A program made the translations under genes and the position numbers. The notes under the pieces are model-generated. The model had not been told where the DNA came from. It made no database searches and saw only the letters and a program-made list of their open reading frames with translations. DNA of 46,888 bases from contig NZ_CBTK010000077.1 of assembly GCF_000531125.1 (NCBI RefSeq), positions 1-46,888 on the forward strand. The letters are read 5' to 3'. How positions within the stretch are numbered: position 1 is the first letter of the stretch; each line of letters opens with the position of its first letter. The stretch is from Candidatus Contendobacter odensis Run_B_J11 (GTDB lineage Bacteria > Pseudomonadota > Gammaproteobacteria > Competibacterales > Competibacteraceae). Shown piece after piece: positions 25,395 to 34,011 of the stretch.

Positions 25395-25700
25395 TCCCGC
25401 GCAAAGTAATCGCAGGTATCCGTTTTAGGATGCTTTGCTGCTCATGCTGTACTGCAAATACTCTAATCGCTTTTCACCCATCCATTCCCGGCTTTGCTGC
25501 TCTACATAGCTTCGATGCAATTCGGTTCGGGCGATGCGATTAGCATAACAGCGGTTGCACTCGTAGAACGCGGTCTTTAAGACTTTCCCCAGCGCCTCAA
25601 TCCTGCTTCCTGCTCTCGAATCGCTTGCAGAGCGCTTGTGTCTAGCGGCGCAGGCGATGGCATGGCTTTGCCATTTTTGTCATGCGCCTTGAGCTGTTCG
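25395..25700 (-). pseudogene. Decayed phage head-morphogenesis (Mu gpF / SPP1 gp7-like) gene
   Basis: Not one open frame, but its minus-strand translations line up with the gpF core when frames are joined. LDTSALQAIREQEAGLRRW is in one frame, then KTAFYECNRCYANRIARTELHRSYVE in a second, then AAKHPKTDTCDYFARE in a third. RIARTE and HPxxDxCDxxA are the usual landmarks of this minor head protein family. At least two frameshifts break the gene (near 25595 and 25440). It is followed by the frame at 25074-25391 and the PBECR-like nuclease domain, the order expected for a gpF with a C-terminal nuclease. Prophage residue; no other phage genes remain nearby. Confidence 0.6.
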
Positions 25701-25751
25701 CAAAAGGCGCGAATCGTGGGGATGAAGCAAAAGTCCTGGGTTTAAGGCGGC

Positions 25752-27878
25752 CTACGCCAAATACACCCGTTCCAGCGCCCCGCGTGAAACATTGCCCTTA
25801 CCATCCTCCGCCTCGAGGTAATAGCGCACATCACCCACGCCGATAGGCAACTTGGCGGTGAAGTAATGCGCGGTCATCGCTGCGCCAGTCTGCGACGGAT
25901 AGGGGCCGTTATCGGTCATCGCGATGCTGGTTTCACCGGTGGCGGTGCGCAGTACCAGCGTCACCCGTTTCAGGCCGCTGATGTCGTGAACGAAGCTATG
26001 CACCGTTCCTTCACGCGGCGCGTCGAGCAAACAGCCTTGGCCCCAGCGCTTGCCACCCGGATTTTCCGGCGTCACCCACGGCGCGAAAATAGTCGGGCCG
26101 GTGCGATCCTTGCCGGCGGCCAGCAGCGCATCCACCGCGCTCTTGACCATGCCATAGCCTTTGTTAGCGGCGTTGGTGACCTGCTGATCCCAAACATGCT
26201 GCCCGGTCCAGTACCAGTAGCAACTGGTTTCGGCGGCCAGCATCAGCCAGTTAATATCGTCCAGCCACGGCTTGCCGGGATCGGCGTCCTCCAGCGAGTG
26301 AACCACGTTCTGGAACGCGGTCAGCACCGCCCAGGAATTCAAATCGGGCGAATAGGGCTGGTCGTAACGGCTGAACCACTTCATGAACTGCGGATCGCCG
26401 TTATCGGCGCCGCTCCATGAACCCGGCTCAATGTGCGCGGCCTGTGAAGGATCGGGCGGGAAACGGTCCAGATAATCATTCACTGTGGTCAGTTCAAACC
26501 GCGCGTCCTCCTGTAACCAGTGCACCAGTTGCCCGGTGTTGTGGTTGTAATAGCTGTCGGCGCCGCCGCCGTGGTTATCGCCATCGGAATGCAGCAGGAA
26601 GAATGGCGGATGTTTAGGATCAAAGTTACCCGTATCGACAATCTGGTTATAAACCTGGCCCAGCACATCGGGATATTGCAGCGCCCCGAAACCGCCCCGC
26701 GCATCTTCGTTGCCGATATAGCGTTCGGCGGGTACTGCGATGATTTTGTGCACCTTGCCGTCCGGGTCTTCGTATTGCACATATTCCGGGCGCAATAGAC
26801 TCGGCGAAATCCGCGAACCGGCCCAGATATTGCGCAATTGCAGCCAGTCATTCACCGGTGGATTGACCTGCTCAGCGGGATTGGGCGGCAACATGCCCTC
26901 GTTGATTCCGGCGTAGGGATAGTCCTGGCACGCCCGGAAGCGATGGATGGAGTCATAGATCACCGCTTTGACCCCGGCCTGATTCAGCGCAGGAATCATC
27001 CGCACATGAAACGCCGTCTCCGGCGGAAACATCACGTTGGAGGCTTCGATGCCGAACGCAGTGCGGATGATGCCGCGATGCCATTCGACCTGCTTCACGA
27101 TGTCGCGGGCCGGGATCAGTGCCATCAGCGGATGGAAAAAGCCGAAGGCGCTGAAATCCACTCGTGGATGACCCAGCGCGGTCTTTTCCTGAGCAACGGC
27201 GCGCAGATCGTTATTCCAGCCGCTGAAACGCCCGCCGCACAGTCCTTCGGCGGCGCAGCGATCCAGTTGCTCGATCAGTGAACCGCTCCAACTGGTGGAC
27301 AGTCCGGCGTGAGGCAGACCGCCGCCGATGTATTGGCGCGCGGCAGTCGGGATGAAGTAAGTGTAAGGGCCACCTCGCGCCCCGAAAATCCCATCCTTTT
27401 CACCGTCCCAGTAATAGCGGTCGGTGGTGTTGTAATAGGGCTGGTGCATGTGTTTGTGAATGCCGAAATACAGCTTGACCGCTGTATCGCCCGGCCCGCT
27501 CGCCACCCGAATCACTGGCTTGGCCTTGGCGCTTGGCGCGATTCGCAGTTGGCGGAATTCCTTGAGCCAGTCGCCGCCGCCCGATTGGCGAATATCGGCT
27601 TTGCGGCAACCTTCCGCCTGCACATTGATCTCGCCCGGCCATAGCAGCCCGGCGGCAATGTGGGCGGTGTAGTGGTATTCGCTGCCGACGATGGTTTCCT
27701 TGAGCGCCTCGCCGTTGATCAGGCGTTGCCCGTCTGGGGCATGCAGGATCAACTGGGCGAACGGAATCATCCCGTCAGCGACGAAGGTGATGGAAAAAGC
27801 CGGATTCTTGCCGGAGTCATCGCATTGCAGCGCTTCGGGTAGATCAATCCGCAGGATACGGGTGAAGATGTCAGCCAT
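25752..27878 (-). CDS. Glycoside hydrolase family 57 protein
   Basis: A 708-residue cytoplasmic protein (no signal peptide), probably an alpha-glucan-active retaining enzyme of the amylase/glucanotransferase type. The GH57 motif 1 is seen in FGIHKHMHQPYY (His-x-His-Gln-Pro) and the likely nucleophile Glu in VMFPPETAFHVRM. Aromatic- and Asp-rich loops (LHSDGDNHGGG, GSWSGADNGDPQF) follow. An N-terminal beta-rich domain of about 120 residues and a C-terminal beta domain flank the barrel. The frame is open to 27989, but the ATG at 27878 (MADIFTRILRIDLPEAL) has GAGG upstream and starts the conserved region. A role in glycogen turnover is plausible. Transcribed divergently from the methyltransferase gene. 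Confidence 0.85.
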   Translation of the reverse strand: MADIFTRILRIDLPEALQCDDSGKNPAFSITFVADGMIPFAQLILHAPDGQRLINGEALKETIVGSEYHYTAHIAAGLLWPGEINVQAEGCRKADIRQSGGGDWLKEFRQLRIAPSAKAKPVIRVASGPGDTAVKLYFGIHKHMHQPYYNTTDRYYWDGEKDGIFGARGGPYTYFIPTAARQYIGGGLPHAGLSTSWSGSLIEQLDRCAAEGLCGGRFSGWNNDLRAVAQEKTALGHPRVDFSAFGFFHPLMALIPARDIVKQVEWHRGIIRTAFGIEASNVMFPPETAFHVRMIPALNQAGVKAVIYDSIHRFRACQDYPYAGINEGMLPPNPAEQVNPPVNDWLQLRNIWAGSRISPSLLRPEYVQYEDPDGKVHKIIAVPAERYIGNEDARGGFGALQYPDVLGQVYNQIVDTGNFDPKHPPFFLLHSDGDNHGGGADSYYNHNTGQLVHWLQEDARFELTTVNDYLDRFPPDPSQAAHIEPGSWSGADNGDPQFMKWFSRYDQPYSPDLNSWAVLTAFQNVVHSLEDADPGKPWLDDINWLMLAAETSCYWYWTGQHVWDQQVTNAANKGYGMVKSAVDALLAAGKDRTGPTIFAPWVTPENPGGKRWGQGCLLDAPREGTVHSFVHDISGLKRVTLVLRTATGETSIAMTDNGPYPSQTGAAMTAHYFTAKLPIGVGDVRYYLEAEDGKGNVSRGALERVYLA

Positions 27879-28118
27879 TGAAAACCTCGTGGGATGGATT
27901 GGTGAGAACCTGAACCTTGCTGGATTCATTTTAGCCCGACTGGCGCGAATTGCTGCCCAAACGAATTTGAGCAGGGTGTTTGCGTTCACTACACTTGTTC
28001 AATCCAGAAACAAAATAACCAAACTTTTGCTACTGGTTCAAAAACCGTTCAGGGCCTGTCCCGCTGCCGGAAATTCGGGCGAGATGCCCAGGCTACAACT
28101 ACCGGATTTAACGCTCTC

Positions 28119-31100
28119 ATGCTGAATCTCAAGCCGAACCATAAAGCGATTCGCGGTTATTACCAGGAAGTTGAAAGCCTGCGTCAAGCAGGAGCCGTTC
28201 ACGAAGGGGCCACTGCTCCAGCTTTCGCCAGTTTATTACGGCATTGCGCCGGACAATTTCCCCATTTGCGATTGATTGAGCAATATCCGCTGCCGCGTCT
28301 TAATCGCCGACCGTTGCGGGTGGATGGGGTGATTGTGGATAGTTTCATGTTGCGGTTGGGCGTGTGGGAAGCCAAAGACAATCAGGATGATTTACAACGG
28401 GAGATTCCGAAGAAATTCGCTGCCGGTTATCCCAAAGACAATATCCTGTTTCAATCGCCAGAACGATTGATTTTGTGGCAGAACGGGCGAGAAACCTTCG
28501 ATGTGGATATGCGCCAGCCAGAGGCGTTGATTGAGGGTTTGCAGCAGTTTTTCGGTTATCAGCCGCCTGCTTATGCGCAATGGCAGGAAGCCGTTATTGG
28601 TTTCAAAGGCAAAGTGCAGGAGTTGGGGCAAGCGTTGCTGGCGATTATTGCCCAGGAGCGGCTTAAAAATCCGGGATTCGTGGCGGCGTTTGAGGGATTT
28701 TTTCAATTATGCCGCGATGCGGTGAATCCGAATCTATCCGTGCGAGCAGTTGAAGAAATGCTGATTCAGCATGTATTAACCGAGCGGATTTTTCGCAAAG
28801 TGTTTAACAATCCCGATTTTGTCGCCAAGAATGTGATCGCCCGCGAAATCGAGAAAGTGATTGCCGCGTTGACTGCCCGTTCGTTCAGTCGTGAACAGTT
28901 TTTACGCGGTCTGGATCATTGTTATCGGGCACTCGAAATCACCGCCGCGACGATTGAAGATTATCGGGAAAAGCAGAGTTTTCTGAATGCGGTTTACGAG
29001 CAGTTTTTTCAGGGCTTTGCTATTGATGTCGCCGATACTCACGGCATTGTTTACACCCCGCAACCGCTGGTCGATTTTATGGTGCGGTCGGTGGCGGAAC
29101 TGTTGCAGCGGGAATTTGGCCGGTCGCTGTCGGATCGCGGGGTGCATCTTCTCGATCCATTTGTTGGAACCGGCAATTTTATCACCCGGATTTTGCGGGA
29201 GATCGATCCGGTGGCGCTGAAAGAGAAGTACGCCGAGGCGCTGCATTGCAATGAATTGTTGCTGCTGCCCTATTACATCGCCAGCCTGAATATCGAACAT
29301 GCCTATTTTGAAGCCACCGGCGACTATCAGCCGTTTGAAGGCTTGTGTCTGGTGGATACCTTTGAATTGGCGGAAGATCGCCAACATGCGTTTGGGTTTC
29401 TCACAGCGGAAAATACCGAGCGGGTGAACCAGCAAAAAGCCGCACCCATTTTCGTGATTATCGGCAATCCGCCGTATAACGCCGGACAGGTTAATGAAAA
29501 CGACAATAACAAGAATCGTAAATACCCGGTGGTGGATCGCTGGGTGGCCGAACGCTATGCAGCAGGTTCCAAAGCCACTAATAAGAATGCGCTGAGCGAT
29601 CCGTATGTTAAAGCCTTTGCCTGGGCGACCGAGCGGTTGCGGAAACAGCCGCAGGGTATGATCGCTTTCGTCACTAATAATGGCTTCCTGGAAGGGATTG
29701 CTTTTGATGGAATGCGTAAACGCCTGGCTGAAGAGTTCTCCAGTATTTATTTATTGGATTTGGGCGGCAACGTGCGTAAAAATCCTAAATTGTCCGGCAC
29801 TACCCATAATGTATTTGGGATTCAAGTCGGCGTGTGCATCAGCTTTCTGGTGAAAAAGGAACTATCGAAGTCAACCCGTATTTATTACGCCCGCACTGAT
29901 GAGTTCTGGCGCAAAGAGGAGAAATATAAATTTCTGGAACAGCAGGATCACTACGCAAACGTGGAGTGGCGAGAAATTCAGCCGGATAAAAAAGAGACTT
30001 GGCTGACTGAAGGGCTACAGGCTGATTTTGAGAGCTTTGCCGCGCTGGGCAGCAAAGAACAAAAAGCCAATACGCAAGAAACCGAAGGCGTGATCTTCAG
30101 GATTTTTAGCAATGGCGTTAAAACTAATCGAGATACCTGGGTTTATAATTTCAGCGCTATTGAGCTTGCCAAAAATATTAAAAAGACGATGGAAAGCTAT
30201 AACGATCATGTTTTGAAGTGGAAAAGTCTGATTGAAAAACCCAAGATAGACGATTTTGTTTCTTATGACGATAGAAAAATTAGTTGGAGTCGCGATCTTA
30301 AACTGGATTTAGAGCGCTGTAAGTTTGCTGAATTTCATAAGGATAAAATAAGAAACTCTTTATATCGCCCATTCAGCAAAAAGAGTCTTTTCTTTGACAG
30401 GGTAATGAACGAAGAGGTCTATGTTTTTCCCTCCATTTTTCCCGATGTGTCATCAGAGCAGGAAAACAGAGTTATTTGTCTACCCAGTATTGGAGGAAGA
30501 ACCGGTTATTGGTGTATCTGTACGAATATTATTCCCAATTTATCGATCATTACCGTAGATGCTAACCAATGCTTCCCCTTCTACACCTACAGCGAAGACG
30601 GGCAAAACCGCCGGGAGAACATCAGCGATTGGGCGCTGGATGCTTTTCGCCAGCATTACCACGATTCCAGCATTGATAAATGGGCTATTTTTCACTACGT
30701 CTACGGCTTGCTGCATCATCCCGCATACCGCCAGAAATACGCCGCCAATCTCCGCCGTGAATTGCCACGCATTCCTTACGCCCCGGATTTCCGGGCCTTT
30801 TGCCACGCCGGACAGGAATTGGCGGCGCTGCATGTCGATTACGAACAGCAGCCGGAATATCCATTGAAACGCATTTATGCGCCTGGCCAGTCGCAGGATT
30901 GGCAAGTGCGGAAAATGCGCCTGAACCCGGATAAAACCGCCTTGATTTACAACGACTGGCTGATGCTGACTGGCATTCCCGCTGAAACCTTTGACTATCG
31001 GCTCGGCAATCGCTCGGCGCTGGATTGGGTGATTGAGCAATATCAGGTGAAGACTGACCCGCGCAGCGGAATTATCAACGATCCCAATCGCCCCGACGAT

Positions 31101-31190
31101 CCGCATTATATCTTGCGCTTAATCGCTCAAGTGATTCAGGTCAGCGTCGAGACGGTGCGGGTAGTGAAGACGCTGCCGGATAAGATTTAG
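28119..31190 (+). CDS. Nuclease-methyltransferase fusion, type ISP/IIG-like restriction enzyme
   Basis: A 1023-residue single-chain restriction-modification protein. The N-terminal PD-(D/E)xK-like nuclease has RVDGVIVD (Asp69) and GVWEAKDN (Glu84, Lys86). A helical linker runs from about 150 to 330. The N6-adenine methyltransferase has motif I DPFVGTGNF (from about residue 346) and motif IV NPPY (residue 450). The C-terminal half resembles the type ISP specificity domain (LPRIPYAPDFRAFCHAGQELAALH; YEQQPEYPLKRIYAPG; NRSALDWVIEQYQVKTDPRSGI). Unlike LlaGI-type ISP enzymes (about 1500 residues or more) there is no helicase domain, so it should cut without translocation, or be the ISP-like fragment of a system. 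No Shine-Dalgarno is obvious. AT-richer in its middle than neighbouring genes; likely acquired. Confidence 0.85.
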   Translation: MLNLKPNHKAIRGYYQEVESLRQAGAVHEGATAPAFASLLRHCAGQFPHLRLIEQYPLPRLNRRPLRVDGVIVDSFMLRLGVWEAKDNQDDLQREIPKKFAAGYPKDNILFQSPERLILWQNGRETFDVDMRQPEALIEGLQQFFGYQPPAYAQWQEAVIGFKGKVQELGQALLAIIAQERLKNPGFVAAFEGFFQLCRDAVNPNLSVRAVEEMLIQHVLTERIFRKVFNNPDFVAKNVIAREIEKVIAALTARSFSREQFLRGLDHCYRALEITAATIEDYREKQSFLNAVYEQFFQGFAIDVADTHGIVYTPQPLVDFMVRSVAELLQREFGRSLSDRGVHLLDPFVGTGNFITRILREIDPVALKEKYAEALHCNELLLLPYYIASLNIEHAYFEATGDYQPFEGLCLVDTFELAEDRQHAFGFLTAENTERVNQQKAAPIFVIIGNPPYNAGQVNENDNNKNRKYPVVDRWVAERYAAGSKATNKNALSDPYVKAFAWATERLRKQPQGMIAFVTNNGFLEGIAFDGMRKRLAEEFSSIYLLDLGGNVRKNPKLSGTTHNVFGIQVGVCISFLVKKELSKSTRIYYARTDEFWRKEEKYKFLEQQDHYANVEWREIQPDKKETWLTEGLQADFESFAALGSKEQKANTQETEGVIFRIFSNGVKTNRDTWVYNFSAIELAKNIKKTMESYNDHVLKWKSLIEKPKIDDFVSYDDRKISWSRDLKLDLERCKFAEFHKDKIRNSLYRPFSKKSLFFDRVMNEEVYVFPSIFPDVSSEQENRVICLPSIGGRTGYWCICTNIIPNLSIITVDANQCFPFYTYSEDGQNRRENISDWALDAFRQHYHDSSIDKWAIFHYVYGLLHHPAYRQKYAANLRRELPRIPYAPDFRAFCHAGQELAALHVDYEQQPEYPLKRIYAPGQSQDWQVRKMRLNPDKTALIYNDWLMLTGIPAETFDYRLGNRSALDWVIEQYQVKTDPRSGIINDPNRPDDPHYILRLIAQVIQVSVETVRVVKTLPDKI

Positions 31191-31533
31191 CCGGTAACGC
31201 ATCGCGCAGCACCAAACGGGCGGCGAGGAATGCCAGCGTTGCGCCAAGCGTCGAGGCGAAAAAAACGAGTACTGTGCCCCACCCCAGGCCGAAAATTGCC
31301 CCGGCGACCAGCGTCAGAAACATCGCGCCAGGCACTGACAGCCTGGTGATAACCACATACCCGGTGAAAAACAGCAGCACCGTCAGCACCGGTTGCTCCG
31401 CCTGATAGATCGCCAGCATCGCTTGTTGGGCTTTGAGGGTGTCAAGATTGAAAAAGCGGCCGAGATCGAGCGCGAAGAAAGTGGCGATCAGGCCGGCCAG
31501 CAGCAGCAGGATGGAGAATCGGTTAAGGTTCAT
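31141..31533 (-). pseudogene. Truncated TVP38/TMEM64 (DedA-like) membrane protein
   Basis: A 130-residue frame with three hydrophobic segments and the family signature SVPGAMFLTLVAGAIFGLGWGT (about residues 66-87). Whole family members are about 220-240 residues. Here similarity stops after FLAARLVLRDALPA; the remaining residues (KSYPAASS and so on) are the antisense of the end of the restriction gene. The last native codon coincides with the restriction gene's stop at 31190, so the 3' half of the gene has been replaced. Its 5' end overlaps the stop of the small ORF at 31523-31774. Confidence 0.78.
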
Positions 31534-31774
31534 GCAGGTTCTCCAGAACGGTAGCGGAATCGGGAGTCAAATAAAGCAGCATAGACTGCTTGAGTGTACG
31601 CACCCTTGCGACTCCCGGATGCAATGCCGCCGCAATGGATAAATTCGGGATGCGTTTTCCCCACGAATTGTCTTTAATAACGGTTATTACGCCGGGAGGG
31701 GTAGCGGGTTTCAGCCTAGCCGGCTCCCAACCGTCAAACCGATCATGTTCATCCTCAGCGGGAGACGCAATCAC
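31523..31774 (-). CDS. Small hypothetical protein upstream of the TVP38-like gene
   Basis: An 83-codon frame from a GTG (31774). It reads like a real soluble protein ([20 protein letters not shown], then [20 protein letters not shown]) but I do not recognise the family. Its stop overlaps the ATG of the truncated membrane gene by about 11 nt, as expected for a two-gene operon. It diverges from the ETF-QO gene, 45 nt away. It may be the end of a formerly longer gene, as a stop lies just upstream. Confidence 0.45.
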   Translation of the reverse strand: MIASPAEDEHDRFDGWEPARLKPATPPGVITVIKDNSWGKRIPNLSIAAALHPGVARVRTLKQSMLLYLTPDSATVLENLHEP

Positions 31775-31818
31775 GTTTCCCGCCTACTTCAACCCGAAAT
31801 CGAATGAAGGAGTGCCCG

Positions 31819-33450
31819 GTGGAACGCGAAAGTATGGAATATGACGTGGTTATTGTCGGCGCCGGTCCAGCCGGCCTGACCGCAGCCATCCGCCTGAAGC
31901 AACTGGCGGCAAAACACGACCAGGACATCAATGTCTGCGTCATCGAGAAAGGTTCCGAGGTCGGCGCGCATATCCTGTCCGGCGCAGTGCTGGAACCACG
32001 CGCCCTGAACGAGCTGATCCCGGACTGGAAGGAACGGGGCGCGCCGCTCAACACTCCGGCGGCGAAAGACCATTTTCTGTTGCTGACCCGCGAAACCTCG
32101 TACCGGCTGCCCACTCCGCCGCAGATGCACAATGACGGCAACTACATCATCAGTCTGGGCAATTTTTGCCGCTGGCTGGCGACGCAGGCGGAGGAACTGG
32201 GCGTGGAAATCTACCCCGGTTTTGCTGCCGCCGAGGTGCTTTACAACGACGATGGGGTCGTGGTTGGAGTGGCGACCGGCGATATGGGCCGCGACCGGCA
32301 GGGCGAACCGACCGAGCGTTTCGCGCCGGGGATGGAACTGCGCGCCCGTTACACCCTGTTTGCCGAGGGCTGTCGCGGATCGCTGACCAAGACCCTGTTC
32401 GACCGCTTCAAACTGCGCGAGGACGCCGACCCGCAAGCCTACGGCATTGGCATCAAGGAACTGTGGGAAGTCGATCCGGCGCAACATCAGCCGGGCAAGA
32501 TCGTCCACACCGTCGGCTGGCCGGTGGACTCCAAAACCTATGGCGGTTCCTTCATCTACCATCTGGAAAATAACCAGGTTGCGGTCGGCTTCGTGATCGG
32601 GCTGGACTACGAAAATCCGTACCTCAGCCCCTTTGAGGAATTCCAGCGCTTTAAGACGCATCCTGACATCCGTCCCACCTTCGAGGGGGGTCGACGCATC
32701 GCCTACGGCGCCCGTGCGCTGAGTGAGGGTGGATTGCAGTCCATTCCCAAGTTGACCTTCCCCGGCGGCCTGTTAATCGGCGATACCGCCGGTTTCCTCA
32801 ACGTGCCCAAGATTAAGGGTACCCATACGGCGATGAAATCTGCGATGGTCGCGGCGGAAGCAGTGTTCGCGGCGGTGAGCGCCGGGCGCAGCGGCGATGA
32901 AGTTATCGCCTATCCGGCACAATTACGGCAAAGCTGGCTGTGGGAGGAACTGAAGGAGGTGCGTAACATTCGGCCTTCGTTCCGCTGGGGGCTGTGGCTC
33001 GGCATTGCCTATTCGGCGCTGGAAACTTATGTGTTTCGGGGCAAAGCGCCGTGGACGCTGCGCCAGCACGCCGATCACACCGCGCTAAAGAAGACCAGCG
33101 AGTGCCCGAAGATTGAGTATCCCAAACCGGATGGCAAGGTGAGTTTTGACCGGCTGTCGTCGGTGTTCATCGCCAACACCAATCACGAAGAAATTCAGCC
33201 CTGCCATTTAACCCTGAAAGATGCGACGGTGCCGATTCGGATTAATCTGGCGCTATACGATGCACCGGAGCAGCGCTATTGCCCGGCGGGGGTGTACGAA
33301 ATCCTGCGGGATAGCGAGAACACGCCACGGTTGCAGATCAATGCCCAGAACTGCGTCCACTGCAAAACCTGCGACATCAAGGACCCCACCCAGAACATCA
33401 ACTGGATCACGCCGGAAGGCGGCGGCGGGCCGAATTACCCGAATATGTGA
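31819..33450 (+). CDS. Electron transfer flavoprotein-ubiquinone oxidoreductase
   Basis: Membrane-associated ETF-QO passing electrons from reduced ETF (fatty-acid and amino-acid oxidation) to ubiquinone. The N-terminal FAD-binding motif is [16 protein letters not shown]. The middle part has [17 protein letters not shown]-like FAD contacts. The C-terminal 4Fe-4S module has [10 protein letters not shown] and [20 protein letters not shown], ending [10 protein letters not shown] as usual. Length is 543 residues from the GTG at 31819, which has AAGGAG 6-7 nt upstream and gives the usual [11 protein letters not shown] start; an ATG at 31804 overlaps that SD. No ETF alpha/beta genes are adjacent. 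Confidence 0.96.
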   Translation: MERESMEYDVVIVGAGPAGLTAAIRLKQLAAKHDQDINVCVIEKGSEVGAHILSGAVLEPRALNELIPDWKERGAPLNTPAAKDHFLLLTRETSYRLPTPPQMHNDGNYIISLGNFCRWLATQAEELGVEIYPGFAAAEVLYNDDGVVVGVATGDMGRDRQGEPTERFAPGMELRARYTLFAEGCRGSLTKTLFDRFKLREDADPQAYGIGIKELWEVDPAQHQPGKIVHTVGWPVDSKTYGGSFIYHLENNQVAVGFVIGLDYENPYLSPFEEFQRFKTHPDIRPTFEGGRRIAYGARALSEGGLQSIPKLTFPGGLLIGDTAGFLNVPKIKGTHTAMKSAMVAAEAVFAAVSAGRSGDEVIAYPAQLRQSWLWEELKEVRNIRPSFRWGLWLGIAYSALETYVFRGKAPWTLRQHADHTALKKTSECPKIEYPKPDGKVSFDRLSSVFIANTNHEEIQPCHLTLKDATVPIRINLALYDAPEQRYCPAGVYEILRDSENTPRLQINAQNCVHCKTCDIKDPTQNINWITPEGGGGPNYPNM

Positions 33451-33485
33451 GAGTTTCAGCAGCGGGATTGCGTCCGCCGCGCTCA

Positions 33486-33522
33486 CAAAAAAGCCTCTTC
33501 CCAGCGCTGGGAAGGGGCTTTT
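33486..33522. terminator. Bidirectional rho-independent terminator after ETF-QO
   Basis: aaaaa precedes agcctcttcccagc and gctgggaaggggct, a 14-bp stem with one T-G pair and almost no loop, and ctttt follows. It lies about 40 nt past the ETF-QO stop. Confidence 0.8.
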
Positions 33523-34011
33523 CACTCTATCCCAAGCATCATTGTCAGGATTTTTTACACCGCCTTCAAATCCGCCCAATATCGCCACAAAAAGTTTTAA
33601 TTCATTGATATAAATAAAATAGTTTTCATAAATCCCCTCTTGGAAGTACGTTATTAATGGCTCTGATTCGAGTTTTCGGGTTGGGAACACGAATAATGCC
33701 GCCGTTTTTGTCAGAAAATTTTACGCTGCAATAAGTAGGGACTCTTAACCGCATAGCTATTGAATTAGCCCGTTACTAAAAACCAACCCAATGATTTAAT
33801 AACAATAACTTATTGTGCATTTGCAATAAACCATAAAAATTAAATAGCTTACCGAGAATTTCTCTATTAAAAGATCACTGTTATATTTTACAGTCATGAA
33901 TATCGCTTAATAATTAACTTATTGATTATTATTATTTTATTATTGCGGAATAATAATTGCTTTGTTTTCGGTGGTCATTCACAAATCACTTTGAACGATC
34001 ATTAGGAGACA
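33523..34011. other. AT-rich intergenic region upstream of the PEP-CTERM gene
   Basis: About 490 bp with no gene I can support. From about 33700 onward it is strikingly AT-rich, with runs of tta/att (33900-33960). Its composition matches the upstream regions of acquired or highly regulated genes. No clear sigma-70 or sigma-54 promoter could be fixed by eye. AGGAG at the right-hand end is the ribosome-binding site of the next gene. Confidence 0.6.

Noticed and set aside
33253-33690. A 145-codon minus-strand frame past ETF-QO
   Set aside because: Half lies antisense to ETF-QO and it runs through the terminator hairpin; no start signal or family.
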